This document shows positions 18,910 to 30,268 of a stretch of DNA of 64,000 nucleotides, piece after piece (position 1 is the stretch's first letter; each line of letters begins with the position of its first letter). The translations under genes and the position numbers were made by a program. The notes beneath the pieces were generated by a model. That model made no database searches. It had not been told where the DNA came from and saw only the letters and a program-made list of their open reading frames with translations. Origin of the DNA: Chloroflexota bacterium (lineage in GTDB: Bacteria; Chloroflexota; Anaerolineae; Caldilineales; Caldilineaceae); assembly GCA_018969295.1 (NCBI GenBank), contig JAGWYN010000021.1, positions 1 through 64,000 of the forward strand. Direction: 5' to 3'.

Positions 18910-19449
18910 TCAGCTGCGCACACGCTGCGCCACCAGCGCAGGCAACATCGTCAGATCAGGATGGTCGCCGATGTGGGCGAAGTCGTGCTGCCACAACACA
19001 GCCTCCCCCTGCACCAGAAACATGCCAGGCATCTGCCAGGGATCCCCCACCGGAATGCCCCCACGGTGCCCCTTGGCGGTCGCCCGCAGGGCACAGGCCA
19101 ACGCTCCCGGCCCAAAAACCTGCCCCAGGTTGCCTTGTTTGAGTTGAAAGGCCCGATAGAATTTTTTGTTGGGGTCGGAGACGGCACGCGCCTCCGGCCA
19201 GGCCTTGGACAAAAATGTGCGTCCTTCTTCGACTGTCCCCAAATAAAAAAAGAGCGGGACTGGAAAGTCTGGGGTCGTGTTCACCAGAAAACGCACATCC
19301 TGCACAAGTTCCCGGCAAAAAGGTCAGCCAAAATGGCGCAGAAATACCAGCAAGGTCGGCGCAGTGCCAAGCTCCTGGCGCAGGCTCGTGCCAGTCAGGT
19401 GAACCCCCTGCACCGGCATCTCCAAAATGTTGTTCGGGATCGATTCCAT
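18910..19449 (-). CDS. Predicted selenocysteine-containing peroxiredoxin-like (SelL-related, AhpC/TSA_2) protein
   Basis: Reads as 179 residues if the in-frame TGA at 19324-19326 (codon 42) is decoded as selenocysteine. Start is ATG 19449, with GAGGAG six bases upstream. Before the TGA the reading is LLVFLRHFG and after it PFCREL, giving U-P-F-C at 42-45 where relatives have C-x-x-C. The downstream 137 residues continue the thioredoxin-like fold without interruption (TPDFPVPLFFYLG, FQLKQGNLGQVFG, GDPWQMPGMFLV). A SECIS-like hairpin begins nine bases after the TGA. The likely role is thiol or peroxide redox chemistry in the cytoplasm. The alternative is a nonsense mutation, which would give a 41-residue peptide. 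No selA, selB, selC or selD is in the window. Confidence 0.75.
19284..19315 (-). promoter_or_regulatory. SECIS-like hairpin just downstream of the in-frame UGA
   Basis: On the minus strand CCGGGAAC can pair with GTTTTCTGG (two G-U pairs and one bulged U). After an internal UUGU, GCA pairs with TGC, leaving apical loop GGATG. The loop starts 23 bases after the UGA and has G in its first two positions, both as expected for bacterial SECIS elements. The fold was done by eye, so its energy is not known. Confidence 0.5.
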
Positions 19450-19596
19450 ATGCTGCTCCTCTGCACTCCTCTCTTTTTCAAAAGTCATCCGTCCGCAGTA
19501 TGGTACAATGGTCTTCGACCAAGATAGCAGGATCCGCCACCGCTTGCTGTCAGCGAGCATCCGATGGGCCTGCCAGAGCCAGAAAGATGCGGTACG

Positions 19597-21261
19597 ATGC
19601 GGCAGCTGACCTGTACGCCAACTTTGATCTTGCACAACGGCGCTGTGTATACCCAGGAAGCCAGCCAACCCTGGGCCGAGGCAGTCGCGATCCACGGCCA
19701 GCAGATCCTGGCCGTCGGCTCCACCCCCAGCACGCTGGCCCTGGCTGGCCCCCAGACCGCCCTGATCGACCTGCGCGGCCGGCTGCTGCTGCCCGGCCTC
19801 TGCGACGCCCATCTCCATCTCTCCCAGTACGCGCTGGGCCTGCACCGGGTGCAGCTGGCCAGCACACGCAGTCGCGCCGAGATGCTCGAACGGATCGCTG
19901 CTGCCGCAGCCCGGCCAGGAGACTGGATCGTCGGCCACGGTTGGAACGAAAGCTGGTGGGGCGAATCCCATTTGCCCAACGCCGCCGAGCTCGACAGCGT
20001 GACCGGGCCAGAGCGGCCTGCTCTTTTTTACCGCAGCGACCTGCACAGCGCCGTGGCCAATTCGGCGGCGCTGCGGGTCGCCGGGCTCACAGACCAGCCC
20101 GCTGCGCCAGCCGACCCGCTCCTCGACCGCACCCCCGACGGCCAGCTGACCGGCCTGCTGCGCGAACAGGCCATCGACCTGGTAGCCCGCTGGATCCCGC
20201 TTCCCTCCCCCGCCGAACAGGATGCCGCGCTGGCAGCTGCCTTGGCAACCCTGCACCGGCTGGGAATCACTGCGCTGCACGCCCAGCGCCTCAAAGAGGG
20301 GGACGACGGCCCGCGCGAGTGGAGCAGCCTGCTGCGGCTGCGCCAGACCGGCCACCTGCTCCAACGAGTTGCCTGCAATGTGGCCGCACACGACCTGCCC
20401 CATCTGGCAGCCCTGGGCCTGCGCGCCGGCTTCGGCGACGACTACCTGCGGCTGGGCCACGTCAAAATTTTTGCAGATGGCAGTCTGGGCAGCCGCACCG
20501 CCTGGATGCTGGCCCCCTTTGTCAAGCTGGAGCCCGCCGAACCCGACAACTGCGGGCTCTGCGTCACCCCCCCAGCCCAGATGGCCGCCGAATTTCGTCG
20601 CGCACTCGACCTCGGTTTCCCGATCAGCGTCCACGCGATCGGAGACCGCGCCAACCGAACCGTGCTGGACATCTTCGCAGAGCTGGCTGGCAGCGCCGCA
20701 GCGCCGCCAATCCCCCACCGCATCGAACACGCCCAGACCCTTGACCCGGCGGACCTGCCCCGGCTGGCACAGCTGGGCATCACCGCCAGCGTGCAGCCGA
20801 TCCATGCCCTCGACGACATGGACACCGCAGACCGCTTTTTGGGAGAACGAGCCGACCGGCTCTACAAATTTCGCTCGTTGCAGGCCGCTGGAACGTTGCT
20901 GGCCTTTGGCAGCGACGCACCTGTGGCCGACCCCAATCCCTTCGCAGGCATCCACGCAGCCCTTGTGCGCCAACGGCCCGAACGGCTGCCCGCACCGCCC
21001 TGGTACGGCGCCGAACGCATTTCCCTCGCCCAGGCCATCGAAGCCTACACCCTCGGCCCTGCCCGCGCAGCTGGATGGGAAACGACGATCGGGTCGATCG
21101 CACCAGGCAAACGCGCCGACCTGGTCGTCGTCGACCGCAATCTCTTTGAACTGACCGAATCTGAGATCGCCCAGGGTGCCATCGCCCAGACACAGGTCCA
21201 GCTGACCCTCTTCGACGGACGCATCGTCTATCGAGCGCCGGATCAGACCTCTTCGGAGTAA
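19597..21261 (+). CDS. YtcJ-like metal-dependent amidohydrolase
   Basis: 554 residues from ATG 19597; an in-frame ATG at 19564 would add 11 residues and neither has a strong ribosome-binding site. Amidohydrolase-3 type TIM barrel with the metal motif DAHLHL (H72, H74). KIFADGSLGSRTAWM is characteristic of the YtcJ subgroup, followed by SVHAIGDRAN, RIEHAQ and GSDAP. A C-terminal APGKRADLVVVD returns to the small beta domain. Members hydrolyse amide or ester bonds in small molecules; the substrate is not predictable here. It is divergent from the selenoprotein gene and its 3' end overlaps the convergent MBL-fold gene by 19 bases. Confidence 0.88.
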   Translation: MRQLTCTPTLILHNGAVYTQEASQPWAEAVAIHGQQILAVGSTPSTLALAGPQTALIDLRGRLLLPGLCDAHLHLSQYALGLHRVQLASTRSRAEMLERIAAAAARPGDWIVGHGWNESWWGESHLPNAAELDSVTGPERPALFYRSDLHSAVANSAALRVAGLTDQPAAPADPLLDRTPDGQLTGLLREQAIDLVARWIPLPSPAEQDAALAAALATLHRLGITALHAQRLKEGDDGPREWSSLLRLRQTGHLLQRVACNVAAHDLPHLAALGLRAGFGDDYLRLGHVKIFADGSLGSRTAWMLAPFVKLEPAEPDNCGLCVTPPAQMAAEFRRALDLGFPISVHAIGDRANRTVLDIFAELAGSAAAPPIPHRIEHAQTLDPADLPRLAQLGITASVQPIHALDDMDTADRFLGERADRLYKFRSLQAAGTLLAFGSDAPVADPNPFAGIHAALVRQRPERLPAPPWYGAERISLAQAIEAYTLGPARAAGWETTIGSIAPGKRADLVVVDRNLFELTESEIAQGAIAQTQVQLTLFDGRIVYRAPDQTSSE

Positions 21262-21956
21262 ATCTGACTGACCAGCGACTGCACGCGGCGCGCACTGTTT
21301 TGCAAAATCGGTGTGCCGTGGCCAAAGACCATGACGTCGAAGTCCTCGCCGTATTTTTTGGCCACTTTCCAGACACTGCGCCGGGCATTGACCAGGTCCG
21401 GGGTAAAGAGCGGCGGCGGCAACCCCAGCTGCCCGCCGCGGTTGTTGAGCATGTCGCCGGCGATCAAGAGCCGCCTTTCACGGTGCAACAGCGCAATGTG
21501 GCCAGCAGTATGGCCCGGGGTGTGAATGACCGTGAACCCTTCCGGGGTCTGCTGGCCGTCGAGATACAGTTCGTCCGGGGTGACCGGCAGCACACCAAAC
21601 TGTGGGGTCAGCCGCAGCAAGGCGAAGAGCGGGCGCAACCACCACTGGGTCGGCACTCGCTTTTCAGGGCGCTCCAACAACATTTTTTCGACCGAATGGC
21701 AGCCCACCACCGCCCCGGTCGCCCGCTTGAGCTTGGCAAGCCCCCCCACATGGTCCATGTCGGCGTGGGTCACGATGATCCGCCGCACAGCGTGGAGAGC
21801 CCGTCCGCTGGCAGACAAAGCGTCCAAAATCGTATGGACATCCCCCGGAAAGCCCGTGTCGACCAGCGTCAACCCGCCGCTCCACTCCCACAAATAACAG
21901 TGCACACGGTCGCCGATCTCGTCGATCTCCCACAACCCAGGAACAATCTGCTTCAT
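21243..21956 (-). CDS. Metallo-beta-lactamase-fold hydrolase
   Basis: 237 residues from ATG 21956, with AGGGAG five bases upstream. The metal motif reads THADMDHVGG (63-72). The first His is followed by Asp at 66 where most glyoxalase-II-like members have His, as in some lactonase and phosphonate-type members. HTPGHTAGH, AGDML and FGHGTP supply the other ligands. It probably hydrolyses a thioester, lactone or phosphodiester; the substrate is unknown. The 3' end overlaps the convergent YtcJ-like gene by 19 bases, so both terminators must lie inside the opposite gene. Confidence 0.88.
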   Translation of the reverse strand: MKQIVPGLWEIDEIGDRVHCYLWEWSGGLTLVDTGFPGDVHTILDALSASGRALHAVRRIIVTHADMDHVGGLAKLKRATGAVVGCHSVEKMLLERPEKRVPTQWWLRPLFALLRLTPQFGVLPVTPDELYLDGQQTPEGFTVIHTPGHTAGHIALLHRERRLLIAGDMLNNRGGQLGLPPPLFTPDLVNARRSVWKVAKKYGEDFDVMVFGHGTPILQNSARRVQSLVSQIYSEEV

Positions 21957-22019
21957 CGTCTCCCTGCTTTTCCCTCGGCCCCAAACAAATGTCCCTGAAG
22001 GCACCCTTTTCCCGGTCGC

Positions 22020-22316
22020 CTACCAGCTCAGCCCTGACCGCAGTTCCCCTTTGGTGCTGCCCAGATGGCGCAGCCGGGCACGCGGGTGGTCCACCGCCTC
22101 TTCCAACTCACTCACACGCAGCCCGGTCACTGCGGCCAGCTGCATCATCGTCCGAAAATCATCTTCGCTGAGCCGCGCCAGACAGAGCCGCTGGCTCTCC
22201 CCCAGCTTGTAGCCGACCCCCATGCCCGAAGGATTGGCCAGCAACGCGTCACGGCAGGCCGTGCAACGCCAGACATGCCCCACAATCAACGCAAAATCAG
22301 AAACGCGCTCAGCCAT
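22020..22316 (-). CDS. Small conserved-looking protein of unknown function
   Basis: 98 residues. I do not recognise the family. It has a CxxC near the N-terminus (WRCTAC), followed by a mostly helical, charged sequence (DFRTMMQLAAVTGLRVSELE) that might be a small helix-turn-helix or scaffold. It starts three bases after the deoC stop, so it is the last gene of the lepB-deoC group, and it has no ribosome-binding site beyond the end of deoC. Coding is supported by this spacing and by high third-position GC. Confidence 0.6.
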   Translation of the reverse strand: MAERVSDFALIVGHVWRCTACRDALLANPSGMGVGYKLGESQRLCLARLSEDDFRTMMQLAAVTGLRVSELEEAVDHPRARLRHLGSTKGELRSGLSW

Positions 22317-22319
22317 CGG

Positions 22320-23105
22320 TCAATACGCAGCCCCGCTGGACTCCTCCGGAAGCGGAGTCGAGGCACGCAGCTCTTCTACAATACGCACACCGCTGCTGCT
22401 CCCAATGCGGGTGGCCCCCGCGGCCACCATGCGCAGGGCATCGACCGCTGTACGCACCCCCCCCGCCGCCTTCACCCCCAGCACAGGGCCCACCGTACGA
22501 CGCATCAGCGCGATGTCCTCTACAGTGGCCCCCCCCCCGCTGAACCCGGTGGCCGTTTTGACAAAATCTGCCCCAGCCGCCTGGGTGATCACACAGCCAG
22601 CCACTTTCTGCGCGTCGGTCAACAGACCGGTCTCCAAAATGACCTTGAGCAGCAACCCGTTGGCATGGGCTGCTGCCGCTACCTCGGCAATGTCACGGTA
22701 GACCAGATGAAAGTCCCCGTCACGCAGATGGCCGACCGACAACACCATGTCGACCTCCTGGGCACCGAGCGCCGCCACCGCCTCCACCTCGAAGACCTTG
22801 ATCGCAGGCAGCGTTGCCCCAAAGGGAAAGCCGATGACCGTACAGACTTTGGTGGGGCTGCCGACAAGCAGCTCGGCACAGAGCGGCGTCCAGATCGGGT
22901 TGACACAGACGCTGGCAAATCCATACGCGACCGCCTCCGCCACCAGCGCCCGCACCTGCTCCTCACCAGCCTCTGGCTTGAGCAGCGTGTGGTCGATCAA
23001 CGCCGCCATCGCCGCCGGCGAAAGCGCCGCAGGCGCAAAGACTCGCTCTCCCCCCACCCCCAGCACACGCGCCTGCGCAGCTGCGATCTCCTCCACCAGA
23101 ATCAT
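22320..23105 (-). CDS. deoC: Deoxyribose-phosphate aldolase
   Basis: 261 residues from ATG 23105, with GAGG eight bases upstream; a longer frame to 23180 overlaps lepB and is unlikely. Class I aldolase TIM barrel with IDHTLLKPEA, GFPFGA, EVDMVL, KVILETG, the Schiff-base lysine in DFVKTATGFS, and the phosphate-binding GVKAAGGVRT. It cleaves 2-deoxyribose 5-phosphate to glyceraldehyde 3-phosphate and acetaldehyde. The N-terminal about 35 residues before the barrel are longer than in E. coli DeoC, as in many Gram-positive and Chloroflexota proteins. Confidence 0.95.
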   Translation of the reverse strand: MILVEEIAAAQARVLGVGGERVFAPAALSPAAMAALIDHTLLKPEAGEEQVRALVAEAVAYGFASVCVNPIWTPLCAELLVGSPTKVCTVIGFPFGATLPAIKVFEVEAVAALGAQEVDMVLSVGHLRDGDFHLVYRDIAEVAAAAHANGLLLKVILETGLLTDAQKVAGCVITQAAGADFVKTATGFSGGGATVEDIALMRRTVGPVLGVKAAGGVRTAVDALRMVAAGATRIGSSSGVRIVEELRASTPLPEESSGAAY

Positions 23106-23176
23106 TTTTTCACCTCGCTCAGGATGTCCCGCGCAACCCCGCCTGGCCTGCACACCCTGCGGCGCTGGCACTCCAA

Positions 23177-23854
23177 TCAATTCCCGCTGCCCGGGGCAGC
23201 CAGCAGCACATCCGCATGCTGTACCACCCCAAACTTGGGCAACGGCCAGATGCGCAGCCAGGCCTGCCCGACCACCAGATTCCGCTCGATCGGGCCAAAG
23301 ACCCGGCTGTCACTCGAATTGGGCCGGTTGTCCCCCATCACAAACAGCTGCCCGTCCTCGACCCGAAAAGGCCCCCCCAATTCCCCCGGTACAATCGCAT
23401 GGTGGGGAAATTCTTCGTCCAGCCGCACCCCGTTGATCAAAACCGCCTGGTCGCGCACCTCCACCGTGTCGCCCGGCAGCCCGATCACCCGCTTGATGTA
23501 GTCCTCCGCCGTGTTGCGCGGGTTGTGAAACACCACAACATCCCCACGGTCAGGCTCCCCAAACCAGTACGCCACCTTGTTGACCAACACAAACTGCCCC
23601 TCGTAAAAGCTGGGCTCCATCGAGTGGTTCTCAATTCGATAGTTCTGCACCACCTGCCGGATCAACAGAAAGATCACCAAAGAAAGAACAACGGTCTCGA
23701 CCAGCTCGCGCACAATCATCCACCCATAGGCGGGGCTGCCCTCAGCCGCAGATTTCCCCCCCGGCTGCGTCTGCTCGGGGCTCTCCCCCTCTGCTGTCGG
23801 CAAATCCGCCTGAGGCGACACTCGTTCATCACCAGAATTGCTTGTTGCTTGCAT
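23177..23854 (-). CDS. lepB: Signal peptidase I
   Basis: 225 residues. A 45-residue hydrophilic N-terminus precedes one membrane segment (about 48-66). Box B has the catalytic serine in NHSMEPSF (S78) and box D the catalytic lysine in DYIKRVIGLPGD (K121). Box E is MGDNRPNSSDSR. It cleaves signal peptides of exported proteins on the outer face of the membrane. The gene precedes deoC by 71 bases. The upstream intergenic region holds the CCCAATTGGG palindromes. Confidence 0.94.
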   Translation of the reverse strand: MQATSNSGDERVSPQADLPTAEGESPEQTQPGGKSAAEGSPAYGWMIVRELVETVVLSLVIFLLIRQVVQNYRIENHSMEPSFYEGQFVLVNKVAYWFGEPDRGDVVVFHNPRNTAEDYIKRVIGLPGDTVEVRDQAVLINGVRLDEEFPHHAIVPGELGGPFRVEDGQLFVMGDNRPNSSDSRVFGPIERNLVVGQAWLRIWPLPKFGVVQHADVLLAAPGSGN

Positions 23855-23950
23855 GGACTCCCTACACCCCAGTTGAAAGGTGGCTCCCGCCAGTCCGCTT
23901 CCTCCGCATTATAGCACCAGCTCCATCCCCACCCAGAAAATTGCCCCGCA

Positions 23951-24019
23951 TCGCTGTTATCCCAATTGGGATATTTGGGATAACAGCGACAGAAAGCCTG
24001 CCCCTTCTCCCAATTGGGA
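23951..24019. promoter_or_regulatory. Palindrome cluster: two TCCCAATTGGGA sites and a 14-bp hairpin
   Basis: TATCCCAATTGGGATA is a perfect 16-base palindrome at 23958-23973. TCCCAATTGGGA recurs at 24008-24019, 49 bases away. The first copy is nested in a larger stem whose arms 23951-23964 and 23976-23989 are perfect complements. The cluster lies between the AlbA_2 gene and lepB. It could be an operator, a terminator of the upstream gene, or both; there is no strong T-run on either side. Confidence 0.55.
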
Positions 24020-24027
24020 TACTGGGG

Positions 24028-25395
24028 TTATTTGAAAATATAGCGTGTCCCGCGTTTGTCGCCGATCTTGAGCAGAAGCCCGCGGGTGACCATGTCCGCC
24101 AGATCCAGCCGCAGCGTTTCCGCCCCGACATGGGGGCAGATCTGACGATAGTCGCTGTTGCTGATCGAACCATTTTGCTGGACAAACTCCAACGCTTTGA
24201 GCTGGCGTTCGTTCATGCTCTGCTCCCAAGGCTCGCGTCTGCGGTCCCGTGCATTGTAGAGGATCACCGTGAAGCGATGGCCGGGAGATTCAAATTTGGG
24301 GGGAGGATGGCCAGCGTTGACCATGTCCTCGATCATGCGGTCGATCCCCAGCCCGAGCTCTTCGATGTAGCCCCACTGGTAGAGGCCGTTGACCAGGCGC
24401 GGGTTGCGGCTGTAATGCTCCTCCACCAGGTTGTCAAGGGTGATGTGGGCCGGCAGCCCGCCAGGGCTGGTGATCTCCATGCGGTCGCTGTACATCCGGA
24501 TTTCGATCCCGCGGCCGGTGATTCGGTAGTCGCGGTGGGCGACGGCGTTCACCAATGCCTCGCGCACCGCTGTCGCCGGGTACTCGGTCTCTTCCTGGCG
24601 CTGCAAACCGCGCACGACCGCCTGTTTGTCCATCTCTTCCCAAATCACCCGCCAGGCTCGGTCGATCACCAGCGGCAAAGGGCCGGTAAACTCCTCACGG
24701 CGCCCGTACCCCAGCGTTCCCTCAGGCCCGCGCGGCTGGGTATCTGCGAATTTCACAAAGACTGTCCGGCATTGCGGCATAAACAGCTGTGGCTCTTTCC
24801 CAAAGAGCAACAAGCCGGTCACCGTCGGCACCTTCTCTTCCGTGAGCGCGCCGATCTGCTGGAGCAGTTTGTCTTTGGGCAGGATCGCCTGGCGCGGGTT
24901 GCGTTTCTGGCGGCGCTCCAGGTATTCGTCGATGGTCTCGTCGGCCAGATCCTCGCGCGTGGCCCCCGGCACCGGCTGCAGCTCAAAGTCGCCGCCAGGC
25001 CGGCTGGCCAGCATCCGTTCGATTTCATGGCCCGGCGCCGGCACATTTTCCGCGCCGCGGCGCATCAACACACGGCCATCTTCCAACGCATGCAGCTCCC
25101 CGCTGCGTTCGACCCGCAGCTGCACAGCCACCCCCCCCGACACGGCCAATGGCTGCCAGTCGACCGTGCGCACCGGCGGACGGCAGAGCCTCTCCGCCCG
25201 GCGCACGGCATCTGCCACCTCTTCGTCGCTGAGCAGGGGACCGACCTTGCCCTCTGCGTCGATCCCAAGCACCAGCCAGCCCCCCTCGCTGTTGGCAAAG
25301 GCGACCAGGGTCTCGGCGAGGAGCGAAGGATCGCCGTCCACGCAGTACCCCCACTGGTACCCAGGTTTCTGCAACCCGGCAAGGTCGTTCGACAT
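24028..25395 (-). CDS. AlbA_2 (Schlafen-like) domain protein with C-terminal ATPase-like domain and winged helix
   Basis: 455 residues. Residues 1 to about 130 form an AlbA_2 domain (FANSEGGWLVLGID, followed by VLMRRGAENVPA). The region about 270-400 has the HATPase_c_4-like block (EALVNAVAHRDYRITGRGIEI, SPGGLP, YSRNPRLVNGL, GLGIDRM). The last 55 residues look like a winged helix (NSDYRQICPHVGAETLRLDL). Such proteins are annotated as ATP-dependent DNA helicase RecG-like or transcriptional regulators, and AlbA_2 domains also occur in defence proteins. The gene starts two bases after the gyrA stop, so its translation is probably coupled to gyrA. Confidence 0.85.
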   Translation of the reverse strand: MSNDLAGLQKPGYQWGYCVDGDPSLLAETLVAFANSEGGWLVLGIDAEGKVGPLLSDEEVADAVRRAERLCRPPVRTVDWQPLAVSGGVAVQLRVERSGELHALEDGRVLMRRGAENVPAPGHEIERMLASRPGGDFELQPVPGATREDLADETIDEYLERRQKRNPRQAILPKDKLLQQIGALTEEKVPTVTGLLLFGKEPQLFMPQCRTVFVKFADTQPRGPEGTLGYGRREEFTGPLPLVIDRAWRVIWEEMDKQAVVRGLQRQEETEYPATAVREALVNAVAHRDYRITGRGIEIRMYSDRMEITSPGGLPAHITLDNLVEEHYSRNPRLVNGLYQWGYIEELGLGIDRMIEDMVNAGHPPPKFESPGHRFTVILYNARDRRREPWEQSMNERQLKALEFVQQNGSISNSDYRQICPHVGAETLRLDLADMVTRGLLLKIGDKRGTRYIFK

Positions 25396-25397
25396 GG

Positions 25398-28043
<2,646 letters not shown>

Positions 28044-28088
28044 CCACAAACTCCTGCCCCTGAGGGTTGTCTACAGTTTTTCAAAACC

Positions 28089-28118
28089 ATCATAGCACAA
28101 AATTACAGCCTGCCCCAA
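28089..28118 (-). promoter_or_regulatory. Candidate gyrA promoter
   Basis: TTGGGG (28113-28118) and TATGAT (28089-28094) on the minus strand with an 18-base spacer, about 46 bases before the gyrA ATG. Confidence 0.4.
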
Positions 28119-28197
28119 TCCTCCTCCCTGCTCCATACATTGCAGGAAACAGTGCAGGAAACAGTGCAGCCCAGCCCGCTGCGTGCAAGGCCCCACT

Positions 28198-28227
28198 TTG
28201 ATCAGAAAGGCGGATCTGAGATACCAT
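28198..28227 (+). promoter_or_regulatory. Candidate promoter of the DUF2723 gene
   Basis: TTGATC (28198-28203) and TACCAT (28222-28227), spacer 18, about 20 bases before ATG 28250. Just upstream (about 28141-28169) the 12-base unit TGCAGGAAACAG is repeated twice in tandem and begins a third copy. Confidence 0.35.
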
Positions 28228-28249
28228 AAGCTGCCGGAGGAGGGCAGCC

Positions 28250-30268
28250 ATGCAGAACGACCAGAAGATTGACACCCGCCAAGAGAGCCGCTTCAGCAGC
28301 TGCGCTGGTGGGCTGCTGATCCTGTTGGCCCTGACGCTGTATCTGCTCACGCTTGACAACGGGCTGCAGCCCGGCGAGTTGGAAGGCGGCGACCTGATCA
28401 CCCACCAGTATGCCCAGGTCCAAGCCCGCCCAGGCAACGCCCCTGGCTATCCACTCTACACCATGGGCGGCTGGCTCTGGTTCCATACCCTTCGCTCTGT
28501 GCTGCAGCTGTCAGGCCAGGTTGCCCCCAACCCCCTCCCCCTCCTGGCCAGCTACAGCACGCTCTGGGCGCTGCTCTCCCTCCTGCTGCTGTACAGAATT
28601 GTCTGCCAGCTCACCCGCTCCCCCCACCGCCCCGCCGGCCACTGGCCGCTGGCCTGGCTGCTCACCCTCTTTTACGCCGTCACCTACTTTTTCTGGTACT
28701 ACGCCACCACGACCGAACAGTACAGCAGCGCCATCGCCCACACCCTCGCCATCGTCTGGCTCTACCTGCGCTGGCGCCAGGCAACCGGCCCCCAGGCCAA
28801 CCGCCTGCTCCTGCTGCTGGCCCTGCTCTGCGGCCTCTCCCTGGCCCACATGCTCACCGTTGCCTTTATCGTGCCGCCGCTGGTGCTGGCCATCCTGTGG
28901 GAACGCCCCCAGCTGCTGCGCTCTGTACGGCTGGGAATCGCTCTGTGCGCAGCAGCCTTGCTGCCGCTGTCTTTGTATTTTTATGTCTACCTGCGCGGGG
29001 CTGCGCACCCGGAATGGTGGGGGGGCAGCTACCCGGACGCCCAAAGTTGGTTCTGGTCTTTTGTCAGCACCGCGCAAGGGAGAGAAGAGCTGGCCCGAGG
29101 CTTCCAGCCGGGCTGCGGGGTCTTCGACGGAGGGTTCCCAGCCCTGATCTGGGGAGAGCTGGGGCTGCCGCTGCTCGCTGTAGGGCTGGGAGGGCTGGCG
29201 CTGCTGGGCCGCCGGCTGGCCAGCCTCTTCTACGGCACCCTGGCTATCTACCTGCTCTTCAACTGGATGTACCGCTGCGGCAACTGGTACCAGGTGATCT
29301 TGCCCGCCTACCCGCTGCTTCTGGTCGGCGTGGCAGCTGCCGTGCAGCGCTGGGAAGGCAGGGCTGCCCCCCGCTGGCTGCGTTCTGCCCCGCTGGCCCT
29401 GCTGGCGCTGGCGGTCGTCTGGCGCCTGGCAGCCTCCTGGCCGGCCGCCGACAGCCACAACCGCCCTGAAGACAGCGCCCTGAACAGAGCCGCCGTGCTG
29501 CTCGATCAGCCGCTGCCCGCCGGCGCAGCACTCTTCGCCCAGGTCAACGACGCCCTGGCGCTCGACTACCTGATCGAGATCTGGGGGATCCGCCCCGATC
29601 TGCGCGTGGTGAGCAGCCCCCAGGCAGCAGCAGTGCTGGCCCGCGGCGGGAGCGTGCTGACAGCGACAGATGCCGCCGCTGTGCTGCTGGCGGAGCTGCC
29701 AGCGTCGCTGCAGCCGGCACGCACACTCTCTGGGCCGGACTGGCTGGCGCTGGCAGCAGCGCCCCTGCCGGGGGCACCGCCGACCGAGCAGCTGGAGAGG
29801 TCGATCGAACAGGCGGTCACGCTGGCCGGCTACCGAGTCGATCCCGCCCCCACGGGCAGCCCCGTCACCCAGGCACCACCTGCTGTCGACGTCACCCTCT
29901 ACTGGCGGTTGACGGCTGGCTGGCCGCCCGAGCTGGGGATCAGCCTGCGCCCCACCGCACAGGGCAGCCAGATCCCAGACCCTGCCACCGGCGGCAAGAT
30001 ACAGCGCGATGCAGCCACCCCGCTCCAGGGGTTGGTTCCCCTCGAACCGTCCGCGCTGCTGGCCGACCCCGTGCGCGTGCCCTTCCCTGCGGGCGCCGAC
30101 GGTCTGCTCTTGATCGTCTATCGCAAGACGACGGACGGTTTTGAAAATTTGTTGGAACTGCCGTTGCAGGTCACACCCATCTACCCAACTCAGGAGGAAA
30201 GCAATGCGAATTGTCGTCATCGGGGGCAGCGGCCATGTGGGCAGCTACCTGGTCCCCAGGCTGGTTGA
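28250..30268 (+). CDS. DUF2723 (TMEM260-like) multi-pass membrane protein
   Basis: 672 residues from ATG 28250, with GGAGGAGGG upstream. A first membrane helix near 20-38 is followed by the DUF2723 hallmark (GELEGGDLITHQYAQ, then HPGYPLYT-like NAPGYPLYTM) and about nine hydrophobic segments up to residue 400. The C-terminal 270 residues form a soluble domain. DUF2723 proteins are distant GT-C glycosyltransferases related to protein O-mannosyltransferases, so a lipid-linked sugar donor is plausible, not shown. The last 65 bases overlap the start of the next gene, suggesting coupling. Confidence 0.85.
   Translation: MQNDQKIDTRQESRFSSCAGGLLILLALTLYLLTLDNGLQPGELEGGDLITHQYAQVQARPGNAPGYPLYTMGGWLWFHTLRSVLQLSGQVAPNPLPLLASYSTLWALLSLLLLYRIVCQLTRSPHRPAGHWPLAWLLTLFYAVTYFFWYYATTTEQYSSAIAHTLAIVWLYLRWRQATGPQANRLLLLLALLCGLSLAHMLTVAFIVPPLVLAILWERPQLLRSVRLGIALCAAALLPLSLYFYVYLRGAAHPEWWGGSYPDAQSWFWSFVSTAQGREELARGFQPGCGVFDGGFPALIWGELGLPLLAVGLGGLALLGRRLASLFYGTLAIYLLFNWMYRCGNWYQVILPAYPLLLVGVAAAVQRWEGRAAPRWLRSAPLALLALAVVWRLAASWPAADSHNRPEDSALNRAAVLLDQPLPAGAALFAQVNDALALDYLIEIWGIRPDLRVVSSPQAAAVLARGGSVLTATDAAAVLLAELPASLQPARTLSGPDWLALAAAPLPGAPPTEQLERSIEQAVTLAGYRVDPAPTGSPVTQAPPAVDVTLYWRLTAGWPPELGISLRPTAQGSQIPDPATGGKIQRDAATPLQGLVPLEPSALLADPVRVPFPAGADGLLLIVYRKTTDGFENLLELPLQVTPIYPTQEESNANCRHRGQRPCGQLPGPQAG

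Noticed and set aside
18910..19305. Separate 131-residue protein starting after the UGA
   Set aside because: The start would be an internal GTG or CTG-like codon without a ribosome-binding site, and the N-terminal half of the thioredoxin fold lies upstream of the UGA in the same frame.
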